From the NCBI GenBank assembly GCA_009760855.2, contig WPIO01000028.1:620001-684000 (forward strand): a stretch of 64,000 nucleotides of DNA, given 5' to 3'. A model generated the notes under the pieces. It was not told where the DNA came from. It saw nothing but the letters and a program-made list of their open reading frames with translations, and ran no database searches. This document shows, in pieces, positions 42,978 to 54,073 of this stretch. How positions within the stretch are numbered: the first letter of the stretch is position 1; every line of letters starts with the position of its first letter. Origin of the DNA: Cristatella mucedo. Its lineage: Eukaryota > Bryozoa > Phylactolaemata > Cristatellidae. Both the position numbers and the translations under genes were made by a program.

Positions 42978-43902
42978 AATCACGAGGAGCGTGGCGGACG
43001 AGACGCAGGCTGCTCGCGGAAGCCTACAGCTAGCGAGAGCTGACTCAGTCGGCTGAGACAGCTTTAACAGAAAAAAAAGTAGGAGGGAACGGATTTTAAT
43101 TAAGGATAGATTGTTTCTGTAGTCACTTGAATGCCGCTGAGGCTCTTCTGACGCTAAATGAACGAGCTCGCTCAGATTAACAAGGCGAGCGCTTTCAACA
43201 GGTTATACTGAAACGAAAATACTAGCTTTTGAACGTCATTACTGAGGAGAGTATACGGAAAAAATGAGGGTGGACTATATTGAGGGCTTTGTGGTGAAAG
43301 CAATATAAATTATTGACGCATTTCTATAATGCATACTCACTCTGAACAATTTCAGTAGTCATTTTTGTATGAATTCATGAGCAAAAGTATTTTTTCATTC
43401 TGTCGCTATTCTGTCTGACTAAATATGCCCCAAAAACGCAACTTTTCTTCACAATTTTGTCTCTTCGGAAATGGGTTAATTTTACGATAATTAATATCGT
43501 CATACAAAAGCAAAGCTTTTTAAGAAAAATTGCAATTTTCTATACTTCTGAGGTTTAAGCAATTGGAAAAACACTTGTAACGAGGAACGAAAATTGTGTT
43601 ACACAGTGAAGTAATAATATATTTTTACTAGCGCCCTAAGAGATTTAAATCTCTATATAGGCGAGACACATAAATTTGGGCTACGCCGGTGAAAATTGAA
43701 CATCTATGACCGTCTTCCATCAGCTGGTTTGGCCCAGTGGTTAAAGTGCTCGCCCCGATCAAGGTCTGGCCGAGGTCGTGGGCTCCAGCCCCGTGGCATA
43801 TGTGAAGCGCCTGAATAGAGATTAGGTTCTCTTAGGGCGCTATACAAATAAATTATACCTCTCAATGCCCGCTCGTCTCCTCTTTCCTTCCCTCTCTCTC
43901 TG

Positions 43903-43951
<49 letters not shown>

Positions 43952-44040
43952 CGCTTTTATCACGCTCTATGCATCGCTTTTCTATGTGTCTCAGCGTGCA
44001 TACGCAAATAAATATCTTTCCCTCTCAACATAGCTATATA

Positions 44041-44116
<76 letters not shown>

Positions 44117-44132
44117 GTGAAAATGAAGATAG

Positions 44133-44172
<40 letters not shown>

Positions 44173-44192
44173 GTGAAAATGAAGATAGTACA

Positions 44193-44226
<34 letters not shown>

Positions 44227-47200
44227 GTGAGTGAAAATGAAGATAGTATATATATATATATATTGAGTGAAAATGAAGATAGTATATATATATATAATAT
44301 CTTCATTTTCACTCACTATCTCCTTTTCTTTATGCATAGCGAGGCCATCGCCGCATCACAGCTGGACCGCACTGAGCCTGAATGGCGGCGCCGCGACCCA
44401 ATCAACTACATCGAGGAACTGAGCAACCGCAGACAGCAGCGACGCAGACGAGAGTCGCGATCCCGAAGCACAAGAGCGACCCTTCGGTCACTTCGCGCTC
44501 GTCGGCCGAATGCTTCGCGCCGGCGGCGCGAAGGCGGCAGCGGCCGTTCACTCGCCTGTCCAGATTGATGGTAAACGGCAGGAAGTGCCTGACGGCGTGC
44601 ACGCTGATCGGCCACGCCTCTAGCGCGGCCTCGAAATGGTCCGCACTGCCGTCGTTGACGATCCGGCGCTTCCAATCCTTGGGCTCCTTGACTCGCTCTC
44701 TGATGTGCGCGTACACCTCGGACAGCAGAGCCTGCTCGTGGTCCGCAACTGCGCCGCGAAAACGGAAACAGCGCTCCCGTCGGTCAATGGCGCACCGCCG
44801 GCGCCACCGTCGCAGCTAGCGAGCGAACGCCAATTAGCGAAAACGCGACGAGCGCTCGTCGAGAAAACAAGTCGACCGTTGGCTGCGAGCGCTAGGCTGC
44901 GAGCTGCCGCCGGCGGTAGCAGCCACCCCTACCCCTGGCTCATGCACGCTCGCAGCGCTGGCAGCCCGCCATGACTGTTTGATTCGAGGCGAGGTCGAGC
45001 TTCAGTCCCTTGTTCTTGAAACTTCCGGTTACGCCCCCCCCGATCTGCTGCATAACTCTCACACGAGGGGACGAGCGCGAATGCTCGTTTTCTGTCGTCC
45101 GAACGCATAATTCGCGCAAGCGCGCGCGTACTGCGAAACGCGAAACGAAGTGCGAGCGCAATTTTGTTTCCGAGCAAGGAGCGCATAAATTTTTAAAAGA
45201 ACTGAACTTGGGCCTCTTGGACGGCGTTATAGACGGTGCGAACGCGCGAGGAGCTAAAAAAGTAATCGCTGTATTCGCGCAATAGACGAAAGCGAGGTTG
45301 TTGACAAATTCCTGATTGTGCGGCTGTAAAACTCAACGCCATGAAGAGAATTGACAAATTTACCGATTGTTCTCTTATTAGTAGCTACTAGCACAACTTA
45401 GTGTGGGAGAAATTGCGGCTCAGATACGATGCATAAATGTGAGCTCCGTTAACGTGCCGCGTGCGATGGGCGTCCACGGCGCAGGCAACGCCTACGCCGC
45501 CTCGCAGCGTTTAACTGGAACGCCGAAACAGCCCGCAGCGGTCGTCATCTCCGTCGCCACGCGCGCGCCAAAATGCCTCAACCGACTGAAATCAGCGACA
45601 CTCCCGGTTCCCTCCGGCAAGCTCACTGGTGCGCCACGCTCGCGTACCCCCAGGAAGCGGTGACTCATTCGATTTGAGACATTCTCTCGAATGAGTCAGC
45701 TTCACTGCGACCTGTAGCCGCTACAGCTACGTCTCCCTGACGCGCCGGCTCACTAGCGAGCCTGAGACGCGCGCTCGCTGACTGAGCGTGCCGGCGGCGG
45801 CGGCGGCTTACCGCCGTTTAGCTGGCCGCGAGACAGCCGTCGCGCCAGCTCGTCCATGTCGTCGATGTGCTTCAGAATCCAGCTGCAGCGATAGGGCCAC
45901 TCCTCGGTGAGGATGACCCAGCGCGTGAGCTCGGCGCACACGTCCGCCAGCGCCAGCTGCAGCGACTCGAGCGTCTCGCCGCCGCCGACGTGTATCTTGT
46001 CCACCCACAGGTACACGGTGAAAAAGACCATGTTGCACAAGTGTCGCACGTCGCGAAAGGAAGTCGGCAGCACGTCGATGCGCCTCCGCAACTCCTGCGT
46101 GGCCAGCTTCGTCTACGGCGGTGGCAGCAGCAGCGGCGGGCTTTCGAAAAGCGCTGTGACGCGGCGCTCGGGGTCGCGCGCCATCGGTGCCCGATCACCT
46201 CAAATAAATAAATAAACACTAGCTGATTTAACAGCCTGTTTTTTTATAGCGACAGCAGAGCTTTTACGGCTATACCCGCCGCTTGCAGTGGCGATCAAGG
46301 ATCGCCCACCACAAGATTCGAACCCTTGACCTCGGGGCCGAGGTTGCGAAAAGCAACCGCCTAATCTAGTCGCTGAGCGACGTGCACCTCGCTCGCCCCA
46401 GTAATAGTCGCCGCCGCTGCCGCGGAAGCCCTTTCGCGTAGCGTCGCAGTAGGCGATTTCTAGCCGCGGCTGAGCACCAGCCCAGAGGCGCGGCGGGGTT
46501 CCGCAGGAAAAGGCATTTTGCCTCGCGCGCGAGAGCCACGCATTCCGCCCAGCGAGGAGCCTTTGGAAACCGGGAAAGTGCGCGCAAGCGGCTTCAGCGG
46601 CGCCGCGGGCGGGACGGACGGACGGAGGAGCGGGCGTGGCGGCGGGCCGGAGGGCGCGGAGTCCGGCGGCGCGAGCCGCGGCGGCTCGTCTCTGCCGCCC
46701 GCAACCGCGGCGCACCGCTTACCATTCGCCGCCGGAGCTTGCTCTTGATCCTCGCCTCAGCTTCGGCGTCGCGCAGGCCCGATAAGAGACGCGGAATCTC
46801 CGCCTGGATCGCGGCGGCGTACCTGAACGCTTCGCCGCCAGGTAGGCAGCGACGGCTGCGGCGGTCGCCGCCGCCAGCGCACCGCCGGGTGCCGAGCCGG
46901 CGTTCGTCGCGGCGGCACAAGCTCCGATCCAGCGCCGTCTCCATGTCGGAGGCGGTCCACTCGGGAATGCAGAAGCGCATCTGAATGAGCCGACGCAGAT
47001 AGTCGCTGCTGTCGCCCGCCTCTTCGCCGCCGCCGCCGCCGCCGCCGTCCCCGATCGCCCGCGCGATGGCGTTGTGATCGATGGCGATGAGCGTGACGAA
47101 CAGCGAGTCCTCGTCCGACAGGAGGATGCTGACCGCCTCCAGAATGCTCCTGACGCGGTCCGCCGGGCAGCGGTCCAGGTCGTCGATCACGATCAGGATG

Positions 47201-49994
47201 CGAAACTTCTTCCGGTACAGGCGCTCCATCAGCTTGACGAAGCCGTTGACGCGCTGCACTTCCGTCTTGACCGTGTGCATGAAGCCCAGATCGGCGCTCA
47301 GGTCGGGCCCCTTCATCTTGCTCATCGCCGTTACCAGCTGGCTCGACTGCGACGAGAAGGCGCTGCGAAGCAGCGACCAGCCGTTGCTCAGCTGCGACAC
47401 GACGGTGAGGCCGAGCAGGACGCTGGCGGCGAGCCGGATGTACTGCTCGATCGTGTGCAGGCTGCGATCGCGCGAGGCGAAGGCGAGCAGAAGAAGAACG
47501 AGCGCCGACACGGCGACCGTGGAGGCGGCGAGAAGCGCGACCACCGGGTACGGCACGTGCAACCACTTGGCCGTGTGCACGGTCACCGCCGGCGCCTGCC
47601 GCGGCTGCGGCCGCCGGGCGCCGGACGCGGCAGCGGCCGAGTGCTGGCTCTCCATATCCGTCGCGTCGACGGAAAAGGAGACGTCGACGGTCGTCGTCGC
47701 GTCGCCGTTTCGGCTCGTCATGCTGTCGCCAAAGTACGACTCGATGTCTTTCCCGCCGGGGGCGGCAGCGGCCGTCGCTCCCGGCACGCCGTCGATCACG
47801 GACGAGTCGTGCTGGTGCGACAGGTCGGTCTGTCGGAAAGTGCGGTACACGCGCAGCTTCCACTTGCCGAACACGGCCTCGATCTCGTCGAAGATGTTCT
47901 TGACGATGCCCGCCCAGAGCACGTCGCAGCCGGCGTACTCCCAGGCGTCGAACACGACCGGTATGACCTCGACCTTGTCGTGCTTCCTCACCACCGGCGC
48001 CGGGGGCGTCTCGCAGAGTAGCATGACCAGCATGAGCCGCAGCTGCTGCCACCAGCCGTCGTACGACCGGGCGCACTCTGGCGCCGCCGCCGCCGCCACC
48101 GCCGCAGGGCGACGGCGACAGTAGTGGCAGTAGTAGGCGATCACAGCGACCAGAACGAGCAGCAGGCCGGCGCCCATGAACGCCGACGCGGCGACCAGCG
48201 GGTAGAGCACGTCGTCGCTCACGGCCCAAGCGCCGTTTCCATCGCGAGCGCCGCCGTCGGTGGCCACTGGCAACGCGGGTGTCGTCAGGTTGGCTCCGCC
48301 GCCTCTAGCAGCAGCGGATTCTGGCGGTGCGGCGGCTGCCGTCGTCGATTCTGCCTCACCTGCTTCGCGGCTGCTGCTTGTGATGCTGCTGCCGCCGCCG
48401 CTGCTGTTTCGGTGCATGCTCTCGTGGTACGTCAGGCCGGCCCACGTCATGTAGCTCATGACGCCGCCGACGGCCGCTGCGAAGAGCAGGACGAGCAGCA
48501 GCAAGTAGGCGAAGAAGGACAGTCGGCAGCCGCCGCACAGCTCGTACATCCAGCGGACGTCGGCGCTCTGCACTGGCCGTCCTAGGCGCGCCCGGCGAGC
48601 AACCGACCGTAAGCAGGCGGAAAGTGGCGGCCGCGAAAGTTACGGCGCACCGAGTCGCGTCGCACTTTGTCTCGCGAGCCGCAAACCGTTCGTCGTCGGG
48701 GGGGGGGCGCGCGCGCGTTCGCATGCACGATCGCCGAGGGCGACTATCGGGAGGAGAGACTGTGGGGGCTTCGCAAGCGCCGCAGCGCGAGCACGCGGGC
48801 ACGGCGTGCTGCGGCCGCCGCGCCTAGCGCCGCTGCCGCTGCTGGGCAGAGCTCGGCCTTCAGCACGGCGGCCGCGACTGAAGGCCTACGGCTACAGGTT
48901 CGGCGACACGATGGCCGCGGCTAAAGGTCGAAGGCTGAAGGTTCGGCGACGCGACGGCCACGGCTGAAGGTGAAAAGCTGAAGATTCGGCGGCACGACGG
49001 CCGTGGCCGAAGGTTGACCTTGGCGTCGCTCTTCTGCCACCGCCGGTCTACTTCTAGAATCGACCTGAGCGCTCGCTTGGAGGAGGAGCTCGCGCCGGGA
49101 AAGTAGAGTGACAGTAAAGATGAGCCGATTCAACCGCATCATTCGTATAGCGGCAGACGAGCCTTCGTGGCTGTGACCGCGCTTGCAGCCGGTTAAAGGA
49201 CAGTCTGTGGCAGGATCGAACCTACGACCCGCGTCGTGAGAGCGCGGCGCTTACTCTGAATCTGCGCCGAATGCAGAGTGCGACGCTCAGGCGCGCGGGG
49301 TGCGACGCGACAGCGAGAATGCAATAATGCATTTCCGTCTGGAACTCCACAAAGCTGCAAAGACTAAATGATTGTTACGCAGCGGGAGAGTTCTCTACAG
49401 CGCACTCAAAGCCCAAGCAGCTTACGAGACGCGTGCAGTAGCCAACAAACTTCATCTGACGCAACAAAGAGAAAGTCGAAAGAATAGCTGAGTCGGGACG
49501 GCAGTCGAGGAAGTGAGTAGTACGTCAGTAGCAACTCAGGAGGATGGCTGAGAAGGATGCGCCTCAGACGGCTCCGGGAGCGTAGATGGCGTTGCGTAGG
49601 AATTGCGGAAGTGAGTTTCGCAGTCTAGGACTTGCAGCGAAAAAAGCTTGTGTCGCCTGCAGTCTATGTGGGAGCTAGCGGCGGTGGTGGCGGCTGCGAC
49701 GGGTACTGCTGCCGCCGCCGGCGGCTTACCCAGATTGTTGCAGCTGAATCCGCAGACGCGTCCGATCTTCCACAGCACGTTCTTGATGAGCCGCGTCTTG
49801 CCCGACCCGTACTTGCCGTGCACGCCCATGAGCAGCGGCACGGGCAGACTCGAGTCCTGCAGCATGGCGGCCAAGCCCTTGGCGTACGAGTTCATCGTGA
49901 ACCGCTCGTCGGCGTTTCCCTTCATCCGCGAGACGGCGCCGTCGAACAGGTCCGATGCCTTGGCTGCTCGCATCGGCTGACCGACGCGGTCCAT
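41476..49994 (-). CDS. gene B: membrane KAP-family P-loop NTPase (NKPD1/KIDINS220-like), 5 exons
   Basis: Spliced CDS: 49994-49730, 48572-46723, 46112-45812, 44748-44556, 41656-41476 (929 codons plus stop). I chose the ATG giving [19 protein letters not shown] because the frame reads straight into the conserved exon 1 and the upstream sequence is low-complexity Arg/Ala/Gly. Walker A GKYGSGKT is at 60-67. Predicted helices are at about 106-135, 211-237, 429-454 and 467-487. [15 protein letters not shown] is at 289-303, with Asp in place of the usual Asn of FNAW. Walker [12 protein letters not shown] is at 547-557, and a C-terminal [13 protein letters not shown] near 879-891. By family it should be a membrane-embedded NTPase with the nucleotide-binding lobes in the cytosol; substrate unknown. 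Intron phases are 1, 0, 1, 2. Intron 4 uses a GC donor. It lies 11.8 kb upstream of gene A, same strand. Confidence 0.9.
42882..42978 (+). repeat. (GA)n microsatellite in gene B intron 4
   Basis: Pure GA for about 85 bases. It is a (CU)n tract in the transcript. An (ATT)n tract lies about 70 bases before it. Confidence 0.97.
43722..43858 (+). mobile_element. tRNA-derived SINE (family 1) with LINE-type tail
   Basis: TGGTTTGGCCCAGTGGTTAA matches a tRNA A box (TGGCCCAGTGG). GTGGGCTCCAGCCCC is a weak B box. The 3' part is AAGCGCCTGAATAGAGATTA, TTCTCTTAGGGCGCTATAC and an AT-rich end, i.e. the LINE hairpin tail. Confidence 0.8.
43888..44322. repeat. (TC)n and (TA)n tract with interspersed 22-bp motif and hairpin
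   Basis: TC-rich to 43934, then (TA)n interrupted four times by a GTGAGTGAAAATGAAGATAG motif (near 44112, 44168, 44226 and 44263; the last begins TTGAGTG). At 44298-44322 the same motif appears inverted. The last direct copy and the inverted copy form a stem with an AT loop. Confidence 0.85.
44556..44748 (-). CDS. gene B exon 4 (ends at a GC donor)
   Basis: The acceptor GCGGCGCAG|TT completes a Val codon, then [28 protein letters not shown] and FLPFTINLD. The exon ends AG|GCGAGT at 44556/44555. This gives phase 2 and 193 bases, exactly as in gene A, and the split Arg codon then joins exon 5. The next GT (CGA|GTGAAC) would break the frame with exon 5. Confidence 0.85.
44749..45811. other. gene B intron 3
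   Basis: 1,063 bases, GT to AG, phase 1. GC-rich in parts, with no repeat family recognised. Confidence 0.7.
45812..46112 (-). CDS. gene B exon 3
   Basis: The acceptor CCGCCGTAG|ACG is phase 0. Encodes [37 protein letters not shown] and [18 protein letters not shown]. The donor G|GTAAGC is at 45811, phase 1. 301 bases, as in gene A. Confidence 0.92.
46113..46722. other. gene B intron 2
   Basis: 610 bases, phase 0, containing one family 2 SINE. The equivalent intron of gene A is 12,251 bases. Confidence 0.85.
46212..46390 (-). mobile_element. tRNA-derived SINE (family 2), copy 3
   Basis: On the minus strand: AGCGACTAGATTAGGCGGTT, then GTCAAGGGTTCGAATCTTGT (good B box), a GC-rich middle and AACAGGCTGTTAAATCAGC. 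It matches 20460-21145 copies. Confidence 0.7.
46723..48572 (-). CDS. gene B exon 2 (four TM helices, KAP signature, Walker B)
   Basis: The acceptor GACGGCCAG|TG completes a Val codon, then [16 protein letters not shown]. The exon holds helix 1, a Ser/Ala/Gly-rich loop with NSSGG and NLTT sequons, helix 2, the KAP signature, a variable Ala-rich stretch, helices 3 and 4, Walker [11 protein letters not shown], a poly-Gly insert, QMRFCIPEW, and a basic tail to LRRRM. The donor M|GTAAGC is at 46722, phase 0, the same position as in gene A. Confidence 0.92.
49118..49262 (-). mobile_element. tRNA-derived SINE (family 2), copy 4
   Basis: Minus strand: GTAAGCGCCGCGCTCTCACG, GTCGTAGGTTCGATCCTGCC (B box), and an end reading ATGATGCGGTTGAATCGGC. 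Confidence 0.7.
49328..49660 (-). mobile_element. LINE 3' end in gene B intron 1, shared with the inverted pseudo-exon
   Basis: Minus-strand C-terminal ORF2 remnant ([20 protein letters not shown]) and the family tail (CATTTCCGTCTGGAACTCC on the plus strand). It sits about 70 bases into the intron, and an equivalent copy sits at the matching place after the pseudo-exon at 8.9 kb. Confidence 0.8.
49730..49994 (-). CDS. gene B exon 1 (Walker A)
   Basis: Encodes [20 protein letters not shown], then [20 protein letters not shown] and the P-loop to CGFSCNNL. The donor G|GTAAGC is at 49729, phase 1. About 185 bases at the 3' end differ from gene A exon 1 at only about four positions. The first 20 or so residues have no visible counterpart in gene A. 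Confidence 0.92.
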
Positions 49995-50900
49995 TCGCGA
50001 GCAGTCGAACGCTTCGCAGCTTCCGCGTGCCGCCGCTCGAGAGGCTCCGCTAGTGAGAGCTCCCGCTCGCGCTCCGGTTTCTTTGTCCTTCTCCTGCTCC
50101 AGCTCCTCCCCTACCTCGGCGCACCGCACTCTCTGTCGCCTCTTCGAGTTTGTTCCCGTCCCGTCGCTCTCACGCCTCCGACTGAACGACAGGCCGAGCG
50201 ACCGCGCGCCTGATATACGAGCCGCCGCGCCGCCGCACGTGACCGAGCGAGTGCACCCGTCCGTCGGTACGAATCGCAGATCGGAGAGCGTCGTAAACAG
50301 TGCGAGCCGAGTCGGAGTCACGCTCGAATTTGCGTAACGCGCGCGCACTCCCCCCCCCCCCCCCCCAGGGTACGCCGGCGGCCTCGCCGCCCTTTGCAAG
50401 CCGATCAGTCGGCTCTGAGAGGAAGGGGCGGAGCGGAGCGAAGTCCACGCCTTCCTACGGGCCGCCGGGCGGCCGCTCCATACGAGGCCTCCGCCGCAGT
50501 GCTTTCGCCAGCGAAACGGCCGCGTCCGGTGGCGGCCGGCAACGGCGCGTCAGCGGCCAGTCGTTCTTCGCGCTCGCGACTCCGGCCGCTTCCGCCTTCC
50601 GCCTCCGGCTCTCGGTCGTCGAGCTTCGAACTCGCGCGCCCGGCGCCGCCCGTGCGGCAGCTGGCAGGAGGACTAGCGCCGCTGCGGACAAAGAGCGCCG
50701 CGCGTCTTCTCGCGAGAGCTCGGCTTCGAGAGCTCGGCTCGACTTGGATTCGAACGCCTGGCGCTCGGCTCGCACGCAGCGTCGCTCGCAGCGACGACAG
50801 CTCAAGAGGCTTCGCGGCGGCGGCAGGCGATCCCAGAGCGCTAGCAACTGACCGCGTCAGTCACGCCGGAGCCAAGTCGGATAGATTGCAGCAAATTGAC
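49995..50900 (-). promoter_or_regulatory. GC/CpG-rich region upstream of gene B
   Basis: CG-dense sequence starts at the initiator ATG and extends about 0.9 kb, with a C run at 50350-50367. By position it is the likely promoter and 5' UTR of gene B. No convincing core promoter motif was identified. The long open frames here are compositional. Confidence 0.45.
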
Positions 50901-51310
50901 GCTTCCTGGTCGGGCAGTAGCACTGGAAGCTGTGCTGGATGCGCCCGTGGGCGCGTCTCTCGTTAGTCACGCATCGCGTCGCTCCGCGCAGTTGCGTCTC
51001 CGATTACTCGTACGGCACTTGGAGCGGGCCCGCTGCTTCGCGAGCTGGTGTACTGGTGCCGCACCGCGGCGAGTCAAAAGACCGAGATGGAAGATAGACA
51101 AAGACCGAGATAGAATGTTTGCGGCGGCGGGACAGTGGGATCGTCGAATTGCTGCACGAAAGGCGCGCGCAGACGCTTCTTTCTGCTGCTAATGCTTCTG
51201 CTCCTCTTTCTCTGTCAAGTCGGCATTCGCTGGCTGCAGCGATTTGCGAAGCTGCGGCAATTCAGCGGAAGCCATGTCAATATTGACTCGATTGACTGTA
51301 CGCATTCACG
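50901..51310. other. no recognised gene
   Basis: Intergenic sequence of decreasing GC, nothing recognised. Confidence 0.4.
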
Positions 51311-51314
51311 TACG

Positions 51315-51520
51315 TTTATCCATCTGTAACTTCACAAAGCCGCAAAGACCAAGGGCACGCGATGCCGGACGCACTGCTACAAACGCCGAGTGAGCGTCGT
51401 CGTTCGCAGAGCACCGGGTCGGCGGAGACATTCGTGCAGTCAGCAAAGGCAACAATGACGCATCTGTTTTGAGAGGAACAGTCCCTGAGCGCTGCCATGC
51501 GTGCAACGAGGAAGTACAAC
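51315..51520 (-). mobile_element. diverged LINE 3' end fragment
   Basis: It starts as CCATCTGTAACTTCACAAAG, like the other minus-strand tail copies, then loses similarity. Confidence 0.5.
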
Positions 51521-52000
51521 GAGTAACTTGCCCATCGGGGCGAACTTCCGTATAGCTGCTGGCTCGCAGGCTTGGGAGCCTGGCGCCTCTTGGTGCCTCT
51601 CCGTGTGCTTGCTTTAGCGACTAGCTTGGCTGCACTATCGGCAGTTTTCCCCCATTACTGGCTACTTAGGCAGACTGGCTGCGACAGCCCACGAAGAAGC
51701 TGTTCAGCAATAGCTCCTGACGAAAGGGGGAGGGGCCGTGCAGGGCAGGCAAGAAGTGGGTCGCGGCCAAAGTCAGCAGCAGCAGCAGCAGCAGCTCACA
51801 AGAATCACACTCTCTGAGATTAGCCAGTGGACGAGCGACCTTCCGGTCCATGGCAGCTAACCGCGACCAACCGGTCAGACCCTACAGCTCCGATAAATCA
51901 TTATCGATCGCTCACTACAGCCGATCTTTTAATGCACTTGATCTAAGATTACCACATAGCCGGATGCTGGTCATTGGAATTCAACTGCGTTTCCCTTTGC
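51521..52000. other. no recognised gene
   Basis: It contains a short (AGC)n run near 51775-51795 and otherwise nothing recognised. Confidence 0.4.
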
Positions 52001-52002
52001 AG

Positions 52003-52085
52003 CAAATATAAAGCGCCTAGAAAGAGATTGAGTTCTCTGAGGGCGCTTTATCGAGTTCATTAGTATTATTATATTATTATTAATT
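52003..52085 (+). repeat. LINE/SINE 3' hairpin tail
   Basis: AAAGCGCCTAGAAAGAGATT, GAGTTCTCTGAGGGCGCTTT, then an ATT-rich end. It is one of the best-preserved tails in the window. Confidence 0.75.
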
Positions 52086-52470
52086 CAAGAACAGTATAGC
52101 ACATCGGCAGTTATAATCTGGCTGATGGACAGCACAGAAAAACCATTCCCTGCAACGCCCGAAGCATAGCAATATTATACCGGCATACCTGGTGTACTCT
52201 ATTAACGCCACTTGGATTAAAGCGAGCCTGGTAGTAGCAGCAGAAAGAGGATATCGATAAATTTCAGTAAATCCACAGATGTCAGGGGAGGCTATGCATT
52301 GGCTCTTCTGTAAATAGTGTTGCCTTAAATAAATTCTTCCAACTTATTTAATTTTGAGTGTATCGTGGCGACACGTTAGCATATCCAGCTGAAATGAAGC
52401 CGATGAAATCCGTGATAGGAGAAAATGGATTATTTGTACTCTAATAAATGCTTGACCTGTAGTTGGTAGA
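52086..52470. other. no recognised gene
   Basis: AT-rich intergenic sequence. Confidence 0.4.
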
Positions 52471-52474
52471 ACTA

Positions 52475-53450
52475 GAATTCTAGTGATCATCAAGTCCTTT
52501 CCGAACGCCTCTCATCTTGCATAGCCATCACTGGCACTACACTGAGATTCTTTAGGTCCTATGCCGCGCTAGTGGCCCCGTGATCAAGATGATTGCCTCG
52601 ACCAAGGTCAAGATCGATGCAGATGGCACACAGTTGTTTGCTGCTATCTCACCCTGCCTTCCAGCATGTCCAATTCTCCTAACTCCCTGGCTGTGTGCTT
52701 TGCTTGCATTCGCACTTGGATAGCTGATGACATTCTCAAATTGAATGACGATAAAACCAACTGACTAGTTAGGCGAAAGCAAAATATTACTACAAAATTA
52801 TAAAACTGTCCATCAAAATGTGCTCGGCCAGCATATCTCCTGTAGCCTCTGCACAAACTCCAAGTGTCCTGTTCCAAAATGACCTTTCGTTAGACGAACA
52901 GATCAGCTCCTTTACAGTCGAGTCTGCCGACTTTCAGCTAACATTGCAAAAACTTCCGTTGTGCTTACACAGGTTTACCACATCCAGTTTGGTCCCTGCA
53001 TTTCTGTACATCCCGTCCTGACTTCTGCACCTCACTACTCGAAGGTTTTTCGGCTTGTGCGATGAGGCAAAGACAGTTAATAAAAAATTGCGCAGCCAGG
53101 CTTTTCTGTCGCGAGAGTCGCAATTACCTCATCACAATATTTCTCGCCAACCTTCGCTAGCTTCCGATCAAGCTGCGCATCAACTTGAAGGTTTTTCCTC
53201 TTAATTGTAGCTCCCTTCAATCTCTTGCACAAGCCTACTTAATAGAACTACTCTCCAATCTGGCCAGGTATAGCGCCACTTACTCTTGTGACTCGTCGTC
53301 TAGCTACGCCTCGAACCAGCTTCAAATCCTTTGGATGCCGTGCCTTTATATTGAACTCTTCCGAAGCCGGGAGCTCACTCGACTGACTTCACGACGCTCC
53401 CTAGCTTTAGGACATTTAAAACAAAAGTAAAAACGCAGATGCTCTGAGCG
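52475..53450 (+). mobile_element. decayed LINE RT and C-terminal fragment
   Basis: Forward pieces: DHQVLSERLSSCIAITGTTL near 52485, LADDILKLNDDKTN-like near 52720, LFQNDLSLDEQIS and VESADFQLTLQKL near 52880, and a C-terminal remnant to about 53430. The catalytic YADD region is lost. Confidence 0.7.
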
Positions 53451-53551
53451 AAATTTGCTGGATCCTGGCGAATTGCATCGACATTCTCCCGAAAACCATC
53501 ATAGAAAGACACGATCCAAGTTTTCCCCCCCTAGTTACGCAAAGGTAATGT

Positions 53552-53850
53552 AATGTATCTCCGTCTGTAACTCCACAAAGTCATAAAGACCACGTGGGTG
53601 TTACGCAGGAGAGTTTTGTATAGCGTACTCACAGCCTAAGCGGCTTTCGGTACGCATTCGGTAGCCAACAGACTTCATCTCACGCAACAAACAAAAAGTG
53701 GGAAGCATAGCAGAGTCAGGAGAGCAGTTTAGGTAGTGAGTAGCATAAAAGTAGCAGCTCAGGACCGCTGAAAAGGATAGAGGTGCTGTTATGCATACCA
53801 TCGAGTCCAGCTTAGTATGTAAGCTTTTAAGTCGCTCAGCCAAGTTATTT
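53552..53850 (-). mobile_element. LINE 3' end fragment
   Basis: Minus-strand copy of the tail family with a C-terminal peptide reading AVLSCYFYATHYLNCSPDS, almost the same as at 2312-2370 on the plus strand. Confidence 0.8.
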
Positions 53851-54070
53851 CACTAACACTTGCCGTTCATCATTGTAAGGATGGTTAAAGAGTAGTTTAA
53901 TTTCTCTCTATCTTGCGACAAGCTAGTATGCATTGCCGCTAAGCTGGGCTACTGTTTATTGCGTACACAAAGCTTAAACAGAGTACCCATTATAACGCGT
54001 TTGAGCACCGCAGGCTGGATGCTCGCTCGCGTGAGCGAGTGCGGCAGAGATGTGTGCGTATTCGCGAATA
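53851..54070. other. no recognised gene
   Basis: Short spacer before a GT-rich repeat. Confidence 0.4.
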
Positions 54071-54073
54071 TTG

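Larger units (their letters stand above)
41657..44555. other. gene B intron 4
   Basis: 2,899 bases, GC at 44555-44554 and AG at 41658-41657. It contains (ATT)n at 42788-42812, (GA)n, a SINE and TA-rich repeats. The parts at 41.7-42.8 kb and 43.0-43.7 kb show no recognisable gene; an open run at 42293-42598 has no family resemblance. Confidence 0.7.
48573..49729. other. gene B intron 1
   Basis: 1,157 bases, phase 1. It contains a CG-rich part (48.6-49.1 kb), a SINE and a LINE 3' end, the last two in the same orientation as the gene. Confidence 0.8.

Noticed and set aside
43730..43800. A functional tRNA gene at the SINE head (also 21010-21060 and 46330-46390)
   Set aside because: A- and B-box matches are partial, the cloverleaf stems do not pair by eye, and each is attached to a repeated SINE body.
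44034..44337. Tyr/Ile-rich open frames on both strands
   Set aside because: They are translations of (TA)n repeats.
49536..50399. Extending gene B upstream to a much longer N-terminus in the same open frame
   Set aside because: Upstream of the chosen ATG the frame is CG-driven, low-complexity and without similarity to gene A. The 3' part of that frame beyond 49730 is intron and LINE sequence.
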